A stretch of DNA of 64,000 nucleotides from Pantoea sp. Ap-967 (GTDB lineage Bacteria > Pseudomonadota > Gammaproteobacteria > Pseudomonadales > Pseudomonadaceae), in assembly GCF_011752565.1 (NCBI RefSeq), contig NZ_VWXK01000020.1, positions 49,661 to 113,660 of the forward strand, read 5' to 3'. The notes beneath the pieces are model-generated. The model saw only the letters and a list, made by a program, of their open reading frames with translations. It searched no databases and was not told where the DNA came from. Below are positions 18,778-28,654 of the stretch, one piece after another (positions within the stretch are counted from its first letter, which is position 1; each line of letters begins with the position of its first letter). Both the position numbers and the translations under genes were made by a program.

Positions 18778-19920
18778 ATGGCAGTTGCCTCCGGTGCCTA
18801 TAAAAAAGCCCTCGAGGGTGGCCAGCAACCCAAGCAGGTGCTGGTCAAGATCGACCGGGTCACGAAAAAATTCGACGAAACGGTAGCCGTGGACGATGTG
18901 TCCCTGGAAATCCGCAAGGGTGAGATCTTCGCCCTGCTGGGTGGCTCCGGTTCCGGCAAATCGACCTTGCTGCGGATGCTCGCCGGTTTCGAGCGCCCCA
19001 CCGAGGGGCGGATTTTCCTCGATGGCGTCGACATCACCGACATGCCGCCCTACGAGCGGCCGATCAACATGATGTTCCAGTCCTATGCGCTGTTCCCGCA
19101 CATGACCGTGGCGCAGAACATCGCTTTCGGCCTGCAGCAGGACAAGATGCCCAAGGCCGAGATCGACGCCCGCGTGGCCGAGATGCTCAAGCTGGTGCAC
19201 ATGACCCAGTACGCCAAGCGCAAGCCGCACCAGTTGTCCGGTGGCCAGCGCCAGCGGGTGGCCCTGGCCCGTTCCCTGGCCAAGCGCCCCAAGCTGCTGC
19301 TGCTCGACGAGCCGATGGGGGCACTGGACAAGAAACTGCGCTCGCAGATGCAACTGGAGCTGGTGGAAATCATCGAGCGCGTTGGCGTGACCTGCGTGAT
19401 GGTGACCCACGACCAGGAAGAGGCCATGACCATGGCCCAGCGTATCGCCATCATGCACCTGGGCTGGATCGCCCAGATCGGCTCGCCGGTGGACATCTAC
19501 GAGACCCCCACCAGCCGCCTGGTGTGCGAATTCATCGGTAACGTCAACCTGTTCGAAGGTGACGTGGTCGACGACGCCGAAGGCCACGCGATCATTGCCA
19601 GCCCGGAGCTGGAGCGCAAGATCTACGTCGGCCACGGCATCACCACCTCGGTGGAAGACAAGCACATCACCTACGCCCTGCGCCCGGAAAAGCTGCTGGT
19701 CACCACCAGCCAGCCGGACTTCGAGCACAACTGGTCGCGCGGCAAGGTGCACGACATCGCCTACCTGGGCGGCCACTCGGTGTTCTACGTGGAGCTGCCG
19801 AGCGGCAAGATCGTCCAGTCGTTCGTCGCCAACGCCGAACGCCAGGGCGCACGCCCGACCTGGGGCGACGAAGTGTACGTGTGGTGGGAAGATGACAGCG
19901 GCGTGGTACTGCGGTCATGA
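18778..19920 (+). CDS. spuF: Polyamine ABC transporter ATP-binding protein
   Basis: 380 residues, PotA/PotG type. Walker A GGSGSGKS (about 55-62), signature LSGGQ, Walker B LLLLDEP, and a C-terminal TOBE domain (about 290-375). It drives polyamine import with SpuG and SpuH. The ATG at 18778 is preferred (TTGGGAG 8 bases before) over a frame opening at 18760. Its TGA overlaps the spuG ATG (ATGA), indicating translational coupling. Confidence 0.95.
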   Translation: MAVASGAYKKALEGGQQPKQVLVKIDRVTKKFDETVAVDDVSLEIRKGEIFALLGGSGSGKSTLLRMLAGFERPTEGRIFLDGVDITDMPPYERPINMMFQSYALFPHMTVAQNIAFGLQQDKMPKAEIDARVAEMLKLVHMTQYAKRKPHQLSGGQRQRVALARSLAKRPKLLLLDEPMGALDKKLRSQMQLELVEIIERVGVTCVMVTHDQEEAMTMAQRIAIMHLGWIAQIGSPVDIYETPTSRLVCEFIGNVNLFEGDVVDDAEGHAIIASPELERKIYVGHGITTSVEDKHITYALRPEKLLVTTSQPDFEHNWSRGKVHDIAYLGGHSVFYVELPSGKIVQSFVANAERQGARPTWGDEVYVWWEDDSGVVLRS

Positions 19921-20837
19921 AACCTCGCAAGCTCAAGCGAGCCATCCAGCGTTTGATTCCGGAGGGGCGGCATGTGGTGATCGGGATTCCGTTCATCTGG
20001 CTGTTCCTGTTCTTCATGCTGCCGTTCTTCATCGTGCTGAAGATCAGCTTCGCCGAAGCCGACGTGGCGATCCCGCCGTATACCGAGATCTACACCTACG
20101 TCGAAGACAAGATCCAGTTGGTGCTCAACCTGGCCAACTACGGCTTGCTGACCGAAGATGAACTGTACATCTCGGCCTACCTGGGCTCGCTGAAGATGGC
20201 CTTCTTCAGCACCCTGCTGTGCCTGCTGATCGGCTACCCGATGGCCTACGCCATCGCCAACGCCAAGAAGGAAACGCAGACGGTTCTGCTGTTGCTGATC
20301 ATGATGCCGACCTGGACCGCGATCCTGATCCGCGTCTATGCCTGGATGGGCATCCTCAGCAACAACGGGCTGCTCAACGGCTTCCTGATGTGGACCGGGC
20401 TGATCGACCAGCCGCTGCAGATCCTCAACACCAACCTGGCGGTGTACATCGGCGTGGTCTATTCGTACCTGCCGTTCATGATCCTGCCGCTGTTCGCCAA
20501 CCTGGTGAAGCACGACCCAAGCCTGCTTGAGGCCGCATCGGACCTGGGTTCGAGCACCTTCAACAGCTTCTGGAAGATCACTGTGCCGCTGTCGAAGAAC
20601 GGCATCATCGCCGGCTGCATGCTGGTGTTCATCCCGGTAGTGGGCGAGTTCGTGATTCCTGAACTGCTCGGCGGCCCGGAAACCCTGATGATCGGTAAAG
20701 TGCTGTGGCAGGAGTTCTTCAACAACCGTGACTGGCCGGTGGCATCGGCGCTGGCGGTGGTGATGCTGGCGATCCTGATCGTGCCGATCCTGCTGTTCAA
20801 CCGCAGCCAGGCCAAAGAAATGGAGGGCAGGGCATGA
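19917..20837 (+). CDS. spuG: Polyamine ABC transporter permease
   Basis: 306 residues, PotH family, about six membrane helices with the EAA loop as LEAASDLGSSTFNSFWKI (about residue 203). It forms half of the inner-membrane channel for putrescine/spermidine. Start and stop overlap both neighbours by four bases. Confidence 0.94.
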   Translation: MKPRKLKRAIQRLIPEGRHVVIGIPFIWLFLFFMLPFFIVLKISFAEADVAIPPYTEIYTYVEDKIQLVLNLANYGLLTEDELYISAYLGSLKMAFFSTLLCLLIGYPMAYAIANAKKETQTVLLLLIMMPTWTAILIRVYAWMGILSNNGLLNGFLMWTGLIDQPLQILNTNLAVYIGVVYSYLPFMILPLFANLVKHDPSLLEAASDLGSSTFNSFWKITVPLSKNGIIAGCMLVFIPVVGEFVIPELLGGPETLMIGKVLWQEFFNNRDWPVASALAVVMLAILIVPILLFNRSQAKEMEGRA

Positions 20838-21727
20838 AGCGCTTTGGTTTTTCCAGGCTGATGCTGGTGCTTGGCCTGCTGTTCATCTACCTGCCGATGC
20901 TGATCCTGGTGATCTACTCGTTCAACGCCTCGAAGCTGGTGACGGTGTGGGGTGGTTGGTCGGTGAAGTGGTACGTCGGCCTGCTGGACAACACCCAGCT
21001 GATGGGTTCGGTGATGCGCTCGCTGGAAATCGCTTGCTACACGGCGGTGGCGGCGGTGGCGCTGGGCACCCTGGCGGCCTTCGTGCTGACTCGGGTCACC
21101 CGTTTCAAGGGCCGTACGCTGTTCGGCGGCCTGGTCACCGCGCCACTGGTGATGCCTGAGGTGATTACCGGCCTGTCGCTGCTGCTGCTGTTCGTGGCCA
21201 TGGCGCAGATGATCGGCTGGCCGCAGGAGCGCGGCATCGTCACCATCTGGATCGCCCACACCACGTTCTGTGCGGCGTATGTGGCGGTGGTGGTGTCGGC
21301 GCGCCTGCGCGAGCTGGACCTGTCGATCGAGGAAGCGGCGATGGACCTGGGTGCCAAGCCGTGGAAGGTGTTCTTCCTGATCACCATCCCGATGATCGCG
21401 CCATCGCTGGCGGCGGGTGGCATGATGTCGTTCGCCCTGTCGCTGGATGACCTGGTACTGGCCAGCTTCGTGTCGGGCCCGGGTTCGACCACCTTGCCGA
21501 TGGAAGTGTTCTCGGCGGTGCGCCTGGGCGTGAAGCCCGAAATCAACGCCGTGGCCAGCCTGATCCTGCTGTCGGTGTCGTTGGTCACCTTCTGCGTGTG
21601 GTACTTCAGCCGCCAGGCCGAAGAACGCCGCCGTAAGGCGATCCAGCAGGCAATCGAGGAAGGCGCGGCCGCCAACGCCTCGCAACCCCAGGTCAAGCGC
21701 CCGGCCCAAGTGCCAGCGTCCGCCTGA
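20834..21727 (+). CDS. spuH: Polyamine ABC transporter permease
   Basis: 297 residues, PotI family, partner of SpuG. The EAA loop reads IEEAAMDLGAKPWKVF. The C-terminus has a charged tail (RQAEERRRKAIQQAIEE) longer than in E. coli PotI. It is the last gene of the spu run; a repeat pair follows. Confidence 0.94.
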   Translation: MKRFGFSRLMLVLGLLFIYLPMLILVIYSFNASKLVTVWGGWSVKWYVGLLDNTQLMGSVMRSLEIACYTAVAAVALGTLAAFVLTRVTRFKGRTLFGGLVTAPLVMPEVITGLSLLLLFVAMAQMIGWPQERGIVTIWIAHTTFCAAYVAVVVSARLRELDLSIEEAAMDLGAKPWKVFFLITIPMIAPSLAAGGMMSFALSLDDLVLASFVSGPGSTTLPMEVFSAVRLGVKPEINAVASLILLSVSLVTFCVWYFSRQAEERRRKAIQQAIEEGAAANASQPQVKRPAQVPASA

Positions 21728-21741
21728 TTCGCCAGCGCGGC

Positions 21742-21810
21742 GCATCGCGAGCTCCGCTCGCTCCTACAGGTTTTGTGCAGGCCTGGTAGGAGCGAGCAAA
21801 GCTCGCGATG
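21742..21810. repeat. REP-type inverted pair (family A), divergent order
   Basis: An inverse copy (21742-21768) comes before a forward copy (21783-21810), the opposite arrangement to the pair after argA. It lies between spuH and the efflux operon. The remaining bases to 21943 probably hold the efflux promoter. Confidence 0.88.
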
Positions 21811-21943
21811 CGCCGCCAGGCGGCGCTCGATCCTCAATGACTGAAACCTCCCCTCCTGCCCCCCGTCAGTGATGTTTATCGAACCCTGATCTACGCTAAC
21901 AGTCGCATTCCACGAATCATTTGCGCGCAAGCCAGGAGCCTGC

Positions 21944-23032
21944 ATGTCGCTCTCGCGTCCGCTGTTGTTCGTTGGTCTGGGGCTGGCTGTCACGCTCGCG
22001 GGCTGTAGCAAGGAAGAAGCGCCCCAGTTGCTGCCGCGGGTTGGGGTGGCGCGGGTCGAATCCACGGACTTCGCCGCCAGGGTCACCCTCACCGGCGACG
22101 TGCAGGCGCGGGTGCAAACCGACCTGTCGTTTCGCGTGGGCGGCAAGATCATCTCGCGCAGTGTCGACGTGGGCGACCACGTCAAGGCCAACCAGGTACT
22201 GGCCCGGCTCGACCCCAAGGACCTGCAGAACAACGTCGACTCGGCCAAGGCCGAAGTGTTCGCCGCCCAGGCGCGCGTCACCCAGGCCAGCGCCGCCTTC
22301 GTCCGCCAGCAGAAGCTATTGCCCAAGGGCTACACCAGCCAAAGCGAGTACGATTCCGCCGAAGCCGCCCTGCGCAGCAACCAGAGCGCGCTCAAGGCCG
22401 CCCAGGCGCAGTTGGCCAACGCCAACGAACAACTGAGCTACACCGCGCTGGTGTCCGAGGCCGACGGGGTGATTACCCAGCGCCAGGCCGAAGTGGGCCA
22501 GGTGGTGCAGGCGACCATGCCGATCTTCACCCTGGCCCGCGACGGCGAGCGTGACGCGGTGTTCAACGTCTACGAGGCCTTGCTGGTGGCCCCGCCCAGC
22601 GACGCAGGCCTCACCGTGAGCCTGCTCGATGACCCCAAGGTCAAGGCCCAGGGCGTGGTGCGCGAAGTTACCCCTACCGTGTCGGCCCAGAGCGGTACGG
22701 TGCAGGTCAAGGTTGCCTTGAAGAACGTGCCAGCCGCCATGCGCCTGGGCGCGCCGGTGACCGCGACCGGCAATACCCAGGGCCGGCCGAGCGTCGAGTT
22801 GCCTTGGTCGGCGTTGACCAAGGCTTTGAAGGAGCCCGCCGTGTGGGTGGTGGGCGAGGGCGACAAGGTGGAGCTGCGCAAGGTCGAGGTGGGCCGCTAC
22901 CTCACCGGCAAAGTGGTGATCGCCCAAGGGCTCAAGGGCGACGAAACCGTGGTGGTCACCGGGGGGCAGTTGCTTCACCCCGGCATGCAGGTGGAAAAGG
23001 TCGAGGTCAAGGCGCAGGGAGCCGAGCCATGA
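21944..23032 (+). CDS. RND efflux periplasmic adaptor lipoprotein 1
   Basis: 362 residues. Lipobox LAGC with Cys21 indicates a lipid anchor. The order barrel-lipoyl-hairpin-beta barrel of membrane fusion proteins is visible: lipoyl half-motifs around residues 60-100 (FRVGGKIISRSVDVGD) and a coiled-coil hairpin at about 95-165. It bridges the inner-membrane RND pump and an outer-membrane channel. It overlaps the next adaptor by ATGA. Pump substrate unknown. Confidence 0.9.
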   Translation: MSLSRPLLFVGLGLAVTLAGCSKEEAPQLLPRVGVARVESTDFAARVTLTGDVQARVQTDLSFRVGGKIISRSVDVGDHVKANQVLARLDPKDLQNNVDSAKAEVFAAQARVTQASAAFVRQQKLLPKGYTSQSEYDSAEAALRSNQSALKAAQAQLANANEQLSYTALVSEADGVITQRQAEVGQVVQATMPIFTLARDGERDAVFNVYEALLVAPPSDAGLTVSLLDDPKVKAQGVVREVTPTVSAQSGTVQVKVALKNVPAAMRLGAPVTATGNTQGRPSVELPWSALTKALKEPAVWVVGEGDKVELRKVEVGRYLTGKVVIAQGLKGDETVVVTGGQLLHPGMQVEKVEVKAQGAEP

Positions 23033-24096
23033 AACGCATGCTGCTGATGCTCCCGATAAGCCTGCTGCTGGCCGCCTGCGGCAATCATGAGCAGGCCGAA
23101 GAGGCGGTGCGCCCCGTGCTGTGGGTGAAGGTTGAGCCCCTGGTGCAGGCGCAGCTGGGCCGCTTCGCTGGCAGCATCCAGGCCCGCTACGAGAGCACCC
23201 TGGGCTTTCGCGTGGGTGGGCGCATTGCGCGGCGCTGGCTGGACGTTGGCGCCATGGTCAAGCCGGGCGACACCTTGGCCACGCTGGACCCCACCGACCA
23301 ACAGAACCAACTGCGCGCCGCCGAAGGCGACCTGGCGCGGGTGCAGGCGCAGTGGATCAACGCCCAGGCCGATGCCCGGCGCCAGCAGCAGCTGTATGAC
23401 CGTGGGGTGGGCGCCAAGGCCAGCCTGGATATCGCCCAGACCAACCTGAAAACCACCGGTGCGTCGCTGGAGCAGGCGCGTTCATCGCTCAGCCAGGCCC
23501 GTGACCAACTCGACTACAGCACCCTGCGCGCCGACCACGCCGCCGTGATCACGGCCTGGCAAGCCGAGGCCGGGCAAACCGTGACTGCCGGCCAAGCGGT
23601 GGTGACCCTGGCCCGGCCAGACGTAAAAGAGGCGGTAATCGACTTGCCGATCAACCTGGCCGAGCAGTTGAACCAGAACCTCACCTTCACCGTCGCTTCC
23701 CAGCTCGACCCGGCCATCAACACCACGGCCAGCCTGCGCGAGCTGGAGCCGCAAGCCGACGCCACCACGCGCACCCGCCGTGCCCGCCTGACCCTGGCCA
23801 GCACCCCTGTGGGCTTCCACCTGGGCACGGCCATCAGCGTGACCCTGAGCTCGGCTGTGACCCCGCGCAGCGAACTGCCGCTGAGTGCCCTGCTCGAACG
23901 TGACGGCAAAACCCAGGTGTGGGTGATCGACCCGCAACAGAAAACCGTGGCCACCCGTGACGTGGCCCTGATCAGCCGCACCGACCACAGCATCGTCCTG
24001 GCCTCGGGCGTGCAGCCCGGCGAGCGGGTAGTGACGGCGGGGGTCAACAGCCTCAAGCCTGGCCAGAAGGTCGCCTTCGACGAGGATGCGCAATGA
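23029..24096 (+). CDS. RND efflux periplasmic adaptor lipoprotein 2
   Basis: 355 residues from the ATG at 23029 that overlaps the previous stop. Lipobox LLAAC with Cys17. The same adaptor fold as its neighbour (FRVGGRIARRWLDVGAMVKPG), but clearly diverged. Two adaptors per pump occur in some RND systems, probably as mixed hexamers. It overlaps the pump gene by ATGA. A longer frame starting at 22804 is not credible, as it would overlap most of the end of adaptor 1. Confidence 0.9.
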   Translation: MKRMLLMLPISLLLAACGNHEQAEEAVRPVLWVKVEPLVQAQLGRFAGSIQARYESTLGFRVGGRIARRWLDVGAMVKPGDTLATLDPTDQQNQLRAAEGDLARVQAQWINAQADARRQQQLYDRGVGAKASLDIAQTNLKTTGASLEQARSSLSQARDQLDYSTLRADHAAVITAWQAEAGQTVTAGQAVVTLARPDVKEAVIDLPINLAEQLNQNLTFTVASQLDPAINTTASLRELEPQADATTRTRRARLTLASTPVGFHLGTAISVTLSSAVTPRSELPLSALLERDGKTQVWVIDPQQKTVATRDVALISRTDHSIVLASGVQPGERVVTAGVNSLKPGQKVAFDEDAQ

Positions 24097-27000
24097 AAGG
24101 AAGCTTCAACCTCTCCGAATGGGCGCTAAAGCACCAGTCCTTCGTCTGGTACCTGATGTTCGTTGGCCTGCTGATGGGGATTTTCTCGTACTTCAACCTG
24201 GGCCGTGAGGAAGACCCGTCGTTCACCATCAAGACCATGGTGATCCAGACCCGCTGGCCCGGCGCGACCCAGGACGAAACCCTGTACCAGGTCACCGACC
24301 GCATCGAGAAAAAGCTGGAGGAGCTGGACTCGCTCGACTACGTGAAAAGCTACACCCGCCCCGGCGAGTCCACGGTCTACGTGTACCTGCGCGACACCAC
24401 CAAGGCCAAGGACATCCCGCAAATCTGGTACCAGGTGCGCAAGAAGATCCAGGACATCCGCGGCCAGTTCCCCGACGGCATCCAGGGCCCGGGCTTCAAC
24501 GACGAGTTCGGCGATGTCTACGGCTCGATCTATGCCTTCACCGCCGACGGCCTCACCCTGCGGCAGTTGCGCGACTATGTGGAGCAAGCCCGCGCCGAAG
24601 TGCGGGAAGTGCCCAATATCGGCAAGATCGAGATGATCGGCACCCAGGACGAGGTGCTTTACCTGAACTTCTCCACCCGCAAGCTGGCGGCCCTAGGCAT
24701 CGACCAGCGCCAGGTCATGCAGGCGCTGCAGTCGCAGAATGCGGTGACCCCGGCAGGGGTAATCGAGGCCGGCCCCGAGCGCATCTCGGTGCGCACCACC
24801 GGCCAGTTCGCCTCGGAAAAGGACCTGCAGGGCGTCAACCTGCGCATCAACGACCGCTTCTTCCGCCTGGCCGATATCGCCGCGATCGAACGCGGCTACA
24901 CCGACCCACCCTCGCCGATGTTCCGCTACAACGGCCAGGCCGCCATCGGCCTTGCGATCGGCATGAAGGCCGGGGGCAACATCCAGGTGTTCGGCGAAGC
25001 GCTCAAGGAAAAGATGAAGCGCGTGACCAACGACTTGCCCGTGGGCGTGGGCGTGCACACCGTGTCTGACCAGGCGGTGGTGGTGGAGAAGGCCGTGGGC
25101 GGCTTCACCAGCGCCTTGTTCGAGGCCGTGGTGATCGTGCTGGCGGTGAGTTTCGTCAGCCTCGGCGTGCGCGCCGGGCTGGTGGTGGCGTGTTCGATCC
25201 CGCTGGTGCTGGCCATGGTCTTCGTGTTCATGGAATACAGCGGCATCACCATGCAGCGGATTTCCCTGGGCGCGCTGATCATCGCCCTTGGCCTGTTGGT
25301 GGATGATGCAATGATCACCGTGGAGGTGATGGTCACACGCCTGGAAATGGGCGAGAGCAAGGAGCAGGCGGCTACCTTTGCCTACACCTCCACGGCCTTC
25401 CCGATGCTCACCGGCACCCTGGTCACGGTGGCGGGCTTCGTGCCGATCGGCCTCAATGCCAGCTCGGCGGGCGAATACACCTTTACCCTGTTCGCGGTGA
25501 TTGCCGTGGCGTTGATGGTGTCGTGGGTGGTGGCGGTGTTCTTCGCCCCGGTGCTGGGCGTGCATATCCTCGACAGCAAGAAGATGAAGGCCCATGACGC
25601 CGAGCCTGGGCGCATTGGCCGTGGCTTCGAGCATGGCCTGCTGTGGTGCATGCGCCACCGCTGGCTGACGGTGGTGGGCACCGTGGTGCTGTTCGCCTTG
25701 TCGGTGTTCTGCATGCGCTTTGTGCAGAACCAGTTCTTCCCGTCATCGGACCGCCCGGAAATCCTGGTGGACCTGAACCTGCCGCAGAACGCTTCCATCG
25801 AAGAAACGCGCAAGGTGGTGGACCGCTTCGAGGCCACCTTCAAGGGCGACCCTGACATCGTCAGCTGGAGTACCTACATCGGCCAGGGCGCGATCCGCTT
25901 CTACCTGCCCCTGGACCAGCAACTGCAGAACCCCTATTACGCTCAGTTCGTCATCGTCAGCAAAGGCCTGGAGGAGCGTGGCGGCTTGATCGCGCGGCTG
26001 CAGAAGCGCCTGCATGAGGACTTCGTCGGCATCGGCAGCAACGTTCAGTCACTGGAAATGGGCCCGCCAGTGGGCCGGCCGATCCAGTACCGGGTCAGTG
26101 GCAAGGACATCGACCAGGTGCGCAAGCACGCCATCGAACTGGCCACCTTGCTCGACCAGAACCGGCACATCGGCGAGATGATCTACGACTGGAACGAGCC
26201 AGGAAAGGTGCTGCGCATCGAGATCGCCCAGGACAAGGCGCGCCAGCTGGGCCTGTCGTCCGAGGACGTGGCCAACGTGATGAACAGCATCGTCACCGGC
26301 GTGCCGATCACCCAGGTCAACGACAGCATCTACCTGGTCGACGTGGTGGCCCGCGCCGAGGACAGCGAGCGTGGCTCGCCCGATACCCTGCAAAACTTGC
26401 AGATTCTCACGCCCAACGGCACCTCGATTCCGCTGCTGTCGTTCGCCACCGTGCGCTACGAGCTGGAGCAGCCGCTGGTGTGGCGCCGTGACCGCAAACC
26501 GACCATCACCATCAAGGCCTCGGTCAATGGCGAAATACAGCCCACCGACCTGGTGGCGCAGCTGAAACCGAAAATCGACGAATTCGCCAGCAAGCTGCCG
26601 CTGGGCTATGAAGTGGCCACCGGGGGCACGGTGGAGGAGAGCGGCAAGGCCCAGGGCCCGATTGCTGCGGTGATTCCGCTGATGCTGTTCCTGATGGCGA
26701 CCTTCCTGATGATCCAGCTGCACAGCGTGCAGAAGCTGTTCCTGGTGGTCAGCGTGGCGCCGCTGGGGCTGATTGGCGTGGTGCTGGCGCTGGTGCCCAC
26801 GGGCACGCCGATGGGCTTTGTGGCGATTCTGGGCATTCTGGCGCTGGCGGGCATCATCATTCGCAACTCGGTGATCCTGGTGACCCAGATCGACGAATTC
26901 GAGGCCCAGGGCCTGTCGCCATGGGACGCGGTGGTGGAGGCCACCAACCACCGGCGCCGGCCGATTCTGTTGACCGCGGCGGCGGCGAGCCTGGGCATGA

Positions 27001-27140
27001 TCCCGATTGCCCGCGAGGTGTTCTGGGGGCCCATGGCCTACGCGATGATCGGCGGGATCATCGTGGCGACCCTGCTGACATTGCTGTTCCTGCCGGCGCT
27101 GTATGTGGCCTGGTACAAGATTCGCGAGCCCCAACACTGA
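24093..27140 (+). CDS. RND-family efflux permease
   Basis: 1015 residues, AcrB/MexB-like inner-membrane proton-driven exporter with two repeats of one plus five membrane helices and large periplasmic loops. The proton-relay aspartate pair is seen in GLLVDDAMITVEV (about residue 405). It starts KHQSFVWYLMFVGLLMGIFSYFNLGREEDPSF-like, as in the subgroup sometimes annotated as multidrug or acriflavin transporters of unproven substrate. No outer-membrane factor gene follows, so it must use a shared channel. Confidence 0.93.
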   Translation: MKGSFNLSEWALKHQSFVWYLMFVGLLMGIFSYFNLGREEDPSFTIKTMVIQTRWPGATQDETLYQVTDRIEKKLEELDSLDYVKSYTRPGESTVYVYLRDTTKAKDIPQIWYQVRKKIQDIRGQFPDGIQGPGFNDEFGDVYGSIYAFTADGLTLRQLRDYVEQARAEVREVPNIGKIEMIGTQDEVLYLNFSTRKLAALGIDQRQVMQALQSQNAVTPAGVIEAGPERISVRTTGQFASEKDLQGVNLRINDRFFRLADIAAIERGYTDPPSPMFRYNGQAAIGLAIGMKAGGNIQVFGEALKEKMKRVTNDLPVGVGVHTVSDQAVVVEKAVGGFTSALFEAVVIVLAVSFVSLGVRAGLVVACSIPLVLAMVFVFMEYSGITMQRISLGALIIALGLLVDDAMITVEVMVTRLEMGESKEQAATFAYTSTAFPMLTGTLVTVAGFVPIGLNASSAGEYTFTLFAVIAVALMVSWVVAVFFAPVLGVHILDSKKMKAHDAEPGRIGRGFEHGLLWCMRHRWLTVVGTVVLFALSVFCMRFVQNQFFPSSDRPEILVDLNLPQNASIEETRKVVDRFEATFKGDPDIVSWSTYIGQGAIRFYLPLDQQLQNPYYAQFVIVSKGLEERGGLIARLQKRLHEDFVGIGSNVQSLEMGPPVGRPIQYRVSGKDIDQVRKHAIELATLLDQNRHIGEMIYDWNEPGKVLRIEIAQDKARQLGLSSEDVANVMNSIVTGVPITQVNDSIYLVDVVARAEDSERGSPDTLQNLQILTPNGTSIPLLSFATVRYELEQPLVWRRDRKPTITIKASVNGEIQPTDLVAQLKPKIDEFASKLPLGYEVATGGTVEESGKAQGPIAAVIPLMLFLMATFLMIQLHSVQKLFLVVSVAPLGLIGVVLALVPTGTPMGFVAILGILALAGIIIRNSVILVTQIDEFEAQGLSPWDAVVEATNHRRRPILLTAAAASLGMIPIAREVFWGPMAYAMIGGIIVATLLTLLFLPALYVAWYKIREPQH

Positions 27141-27143
27141 ACC

Positions 27144-27250
27144 CTTGTAGGAGCGGGCTTGCCCCGCGAACACCGGCACAGCCGGTGCCAGGCAATGCAG
27201 AACTTGGCACCGGCTTTGCCGGTGTTCGCGGGGCAAGCCCGCTCCTACAA
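27144..27250. repeat. REP-type inverted pair (family B)
   Basis: GTAGGAGCGGGCTTGCCCCG (from 27148) and its inverse (ending 27248) extend inward through CACCGGC/GCCGGTG, so the whole is a long imperfect palindrome downstream of the RND gene. It may be its 3'-end structure. Confidence 0.9.
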
Positions 27251-27287
27251 AGGCCGTGGGTCATTTCTGAAAAATGGTTATATAAAC

Positions 27288-27312
27288 ATTCTTAAACAGT
27301 ATTTTTAAGAAT
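27288..27312. promoter_or_regulatory. AT-rich palindrome before oscA
   Basis: Perfect nine-base arms ATTCTTAAA (27288-27296) and TTTAAGAAT (27304-27312) around CAGTATT, about 90 bases before the oscA start, within a sharply AT-rich patch that also holds TATATAAAC. It has the look of a LysR-type operator. CysB is the obvious candidate given the downstream sulfur genes, but this is inference. Confidence 0.5.
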
Positions 27313-27399
27313 ATCTCCGCCTCACTACTATTGCCCTCAAGCCAGGCGCAAACCCCCTTCAAACCTCAGCCCGGCACCCTCACTCCAAGGAGAACGAGC

Positions 27400-27582
27400 A
27401 TGAGTGCATCGCTGCGTAGCATCGACGGTCAGGACGAAGCCACCATTTTGCGTGAAATCCAGAGCGCCCTGCGCGACCTGCGTTTCGGTGCGGTGGAAAT
27501 CACCGTGCACAACGCCCAGGTCGTACAGATCGAGCGCAAGGAGAAGTTCCGCCTGCAGCAGCCCGGCAACAAGCCCAGCTGA
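27400..27582 (+). CDS. oscA: OscA/YezD-type small sulfur-starvation protein
   Basis: 60 residues from the ATG at 27400 (CCAAGGAGAACGAGC directly upstream). It matches the DUF2292/YezD family with LRDLRFGAVEITVHNAQVVQ in the middle and a basic C-terminus (IERKEKFRLQ). In Pseudomonas oscA lies before sbp-cysTWA and is induced when sulfur is limiting; biochemical role unresolved. It precedes sbp by 50 bases, probably in one operon. Confidence 0.88.
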   Translation: MSASLRSIDGQDEATILREIQSALRDLRFGAVEITVHNAQVVQIERKEKFRLQQPGNKPS

Positions 27583-27632
27583 TTCGCGCCTCACCCTTCA
27601 AAACTAGAAAAATGCCAATCGGGAGCTTCACC

Positions 27633-28640
27633 ATGTCCATCCGCCGTTATGCGCTCGCCGCCCTGGCCAGTGCTGTTTTTGCCGGTTCCGCCATCGCCAA
27701 GGACTACGAACTGCTGAACGTGTCCTACGACCCGACCCGTGAGCTGTACCAGCAGTACAACGCCGAATTCATCAAGCACTGGCAACAGGCCCACCCGGGC
27801 GACAAGGTGAAGATCCAGCAATCCCACGGTGGCTCGGGCAAGCAGGGCCGTGCGGTGATCGACGGCCTGCGCGCCGACGTGGTGACCCTTGCCCTGGCCG
27901 GCGACATCGACGAAATCGCCAAGCTCGGCAAGACCTTGCCAGAAAACTGGCAGACCCGCCTGCCCGACGCCAGCACCCCGTACACCTCGACCATCGTGTT
28001 CCTGGTGCGCAAGGGCAACCCGAAAGGCATCAAGGACTGGGGCGACCTGGTCAAGAAAGACGTCTCGGTCATCACCCCCAACCCGAAAACCTCCGGTGGC
28101 GCCCGCTGGAACTTCCTCGCGGCATGGGCCTATGGCCTGAAGACCGGCGGCAGCGAAGCCAAGGCCAAGGAATACGTGCAGGAGCTGTTCAAGCATGTAC
28201 CCGTGCTGGACACCGGTGCCCGCGGCTCGACCATCACCTTCGTCAACAACGGCCAGGGCGACGTGCTGCTGGCCTGGGAAAACGAAGCCTTCCTGGCGCT
28301 GAAGGAAGACGGCGGCGCCGACAAGTTCGACATCGTCGTCCCATCGCTGTCGATCCTCGCCGAGCCGCCAGTGGCCGTGGTCGACAAGAATGCCGAGAAG
28401 AAGGGCAACACCGAAATCGCCACCGAGTACCTCAAGCACCTGTACAGCCCGGCCGGCCAGAAGATTGCCGCCGAGAACTTCTACCGCCCGCGTGACGAGA
28501 AAGTGGCGGCCGAATTCGGCAAGCAGTTCCCGAAATTGGACCTGGTGACCATCGACAAGGACTTCGGTGGCTGGAAAACTGCACAACCGAAGTTCTTCAA
28601 TGATGGCGGTGTGTTCGACCAGATTTACCAGGCGCAGTAA
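27633..28640 (+). CDS. sbp: Sulfate/thiosulfate-binding periplasmic protein
   Basis: 335 residues from the ATG at 27633, with GGGAG upstream and a signal peptide (MSIRRYALAALASAVFAGSAIA). The mature start KDYELLNVSYDPTRELY is typical of Sbp/CysP. It captures sulfate for the CysTWA importer. A longer start at 27612 adds only seven residues and is less likely. Confidence 0.95.
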   Translation: MSIRRYALAALASAVFAGSAIAKDYELLNVSYDPTRELYQQYNAEFIKHWQQAHPGDKVKIQQSHGGSGKQGRAVIDGLRADVVTLALAGDIDEIAKLGKTLPENWQTRLPDASTPYTSTIVFLVRKGNPKGIKDWGDLVKKDVSVITPNPKTSGGARWNFLAAWAYGLKTGGSEAKAKEYVQELFKHVPVLDTGARGSTITFVNNGQGDVLLAWENEAFLALKEDGGADKFDIVVPSLSILAEPPVAVVDKNAEKKGNTEIATEYLKHLYSPAGQKIAAENFYRPRDEKVAAEFGKQFPKLDLVTIDKDFGGWKTAQPKFFNDGGVFDQIYQAQ

Positions 28641-28654
28641 GGCCAGGGAAAGCG

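Noticed and set aside
22804..23028. Upstream extension of the second efflux adaptor
   Set aside because: It would overlap the first adaptor by over 200 bases; the ATGA overlap and lipobox at 23029 give a better start.
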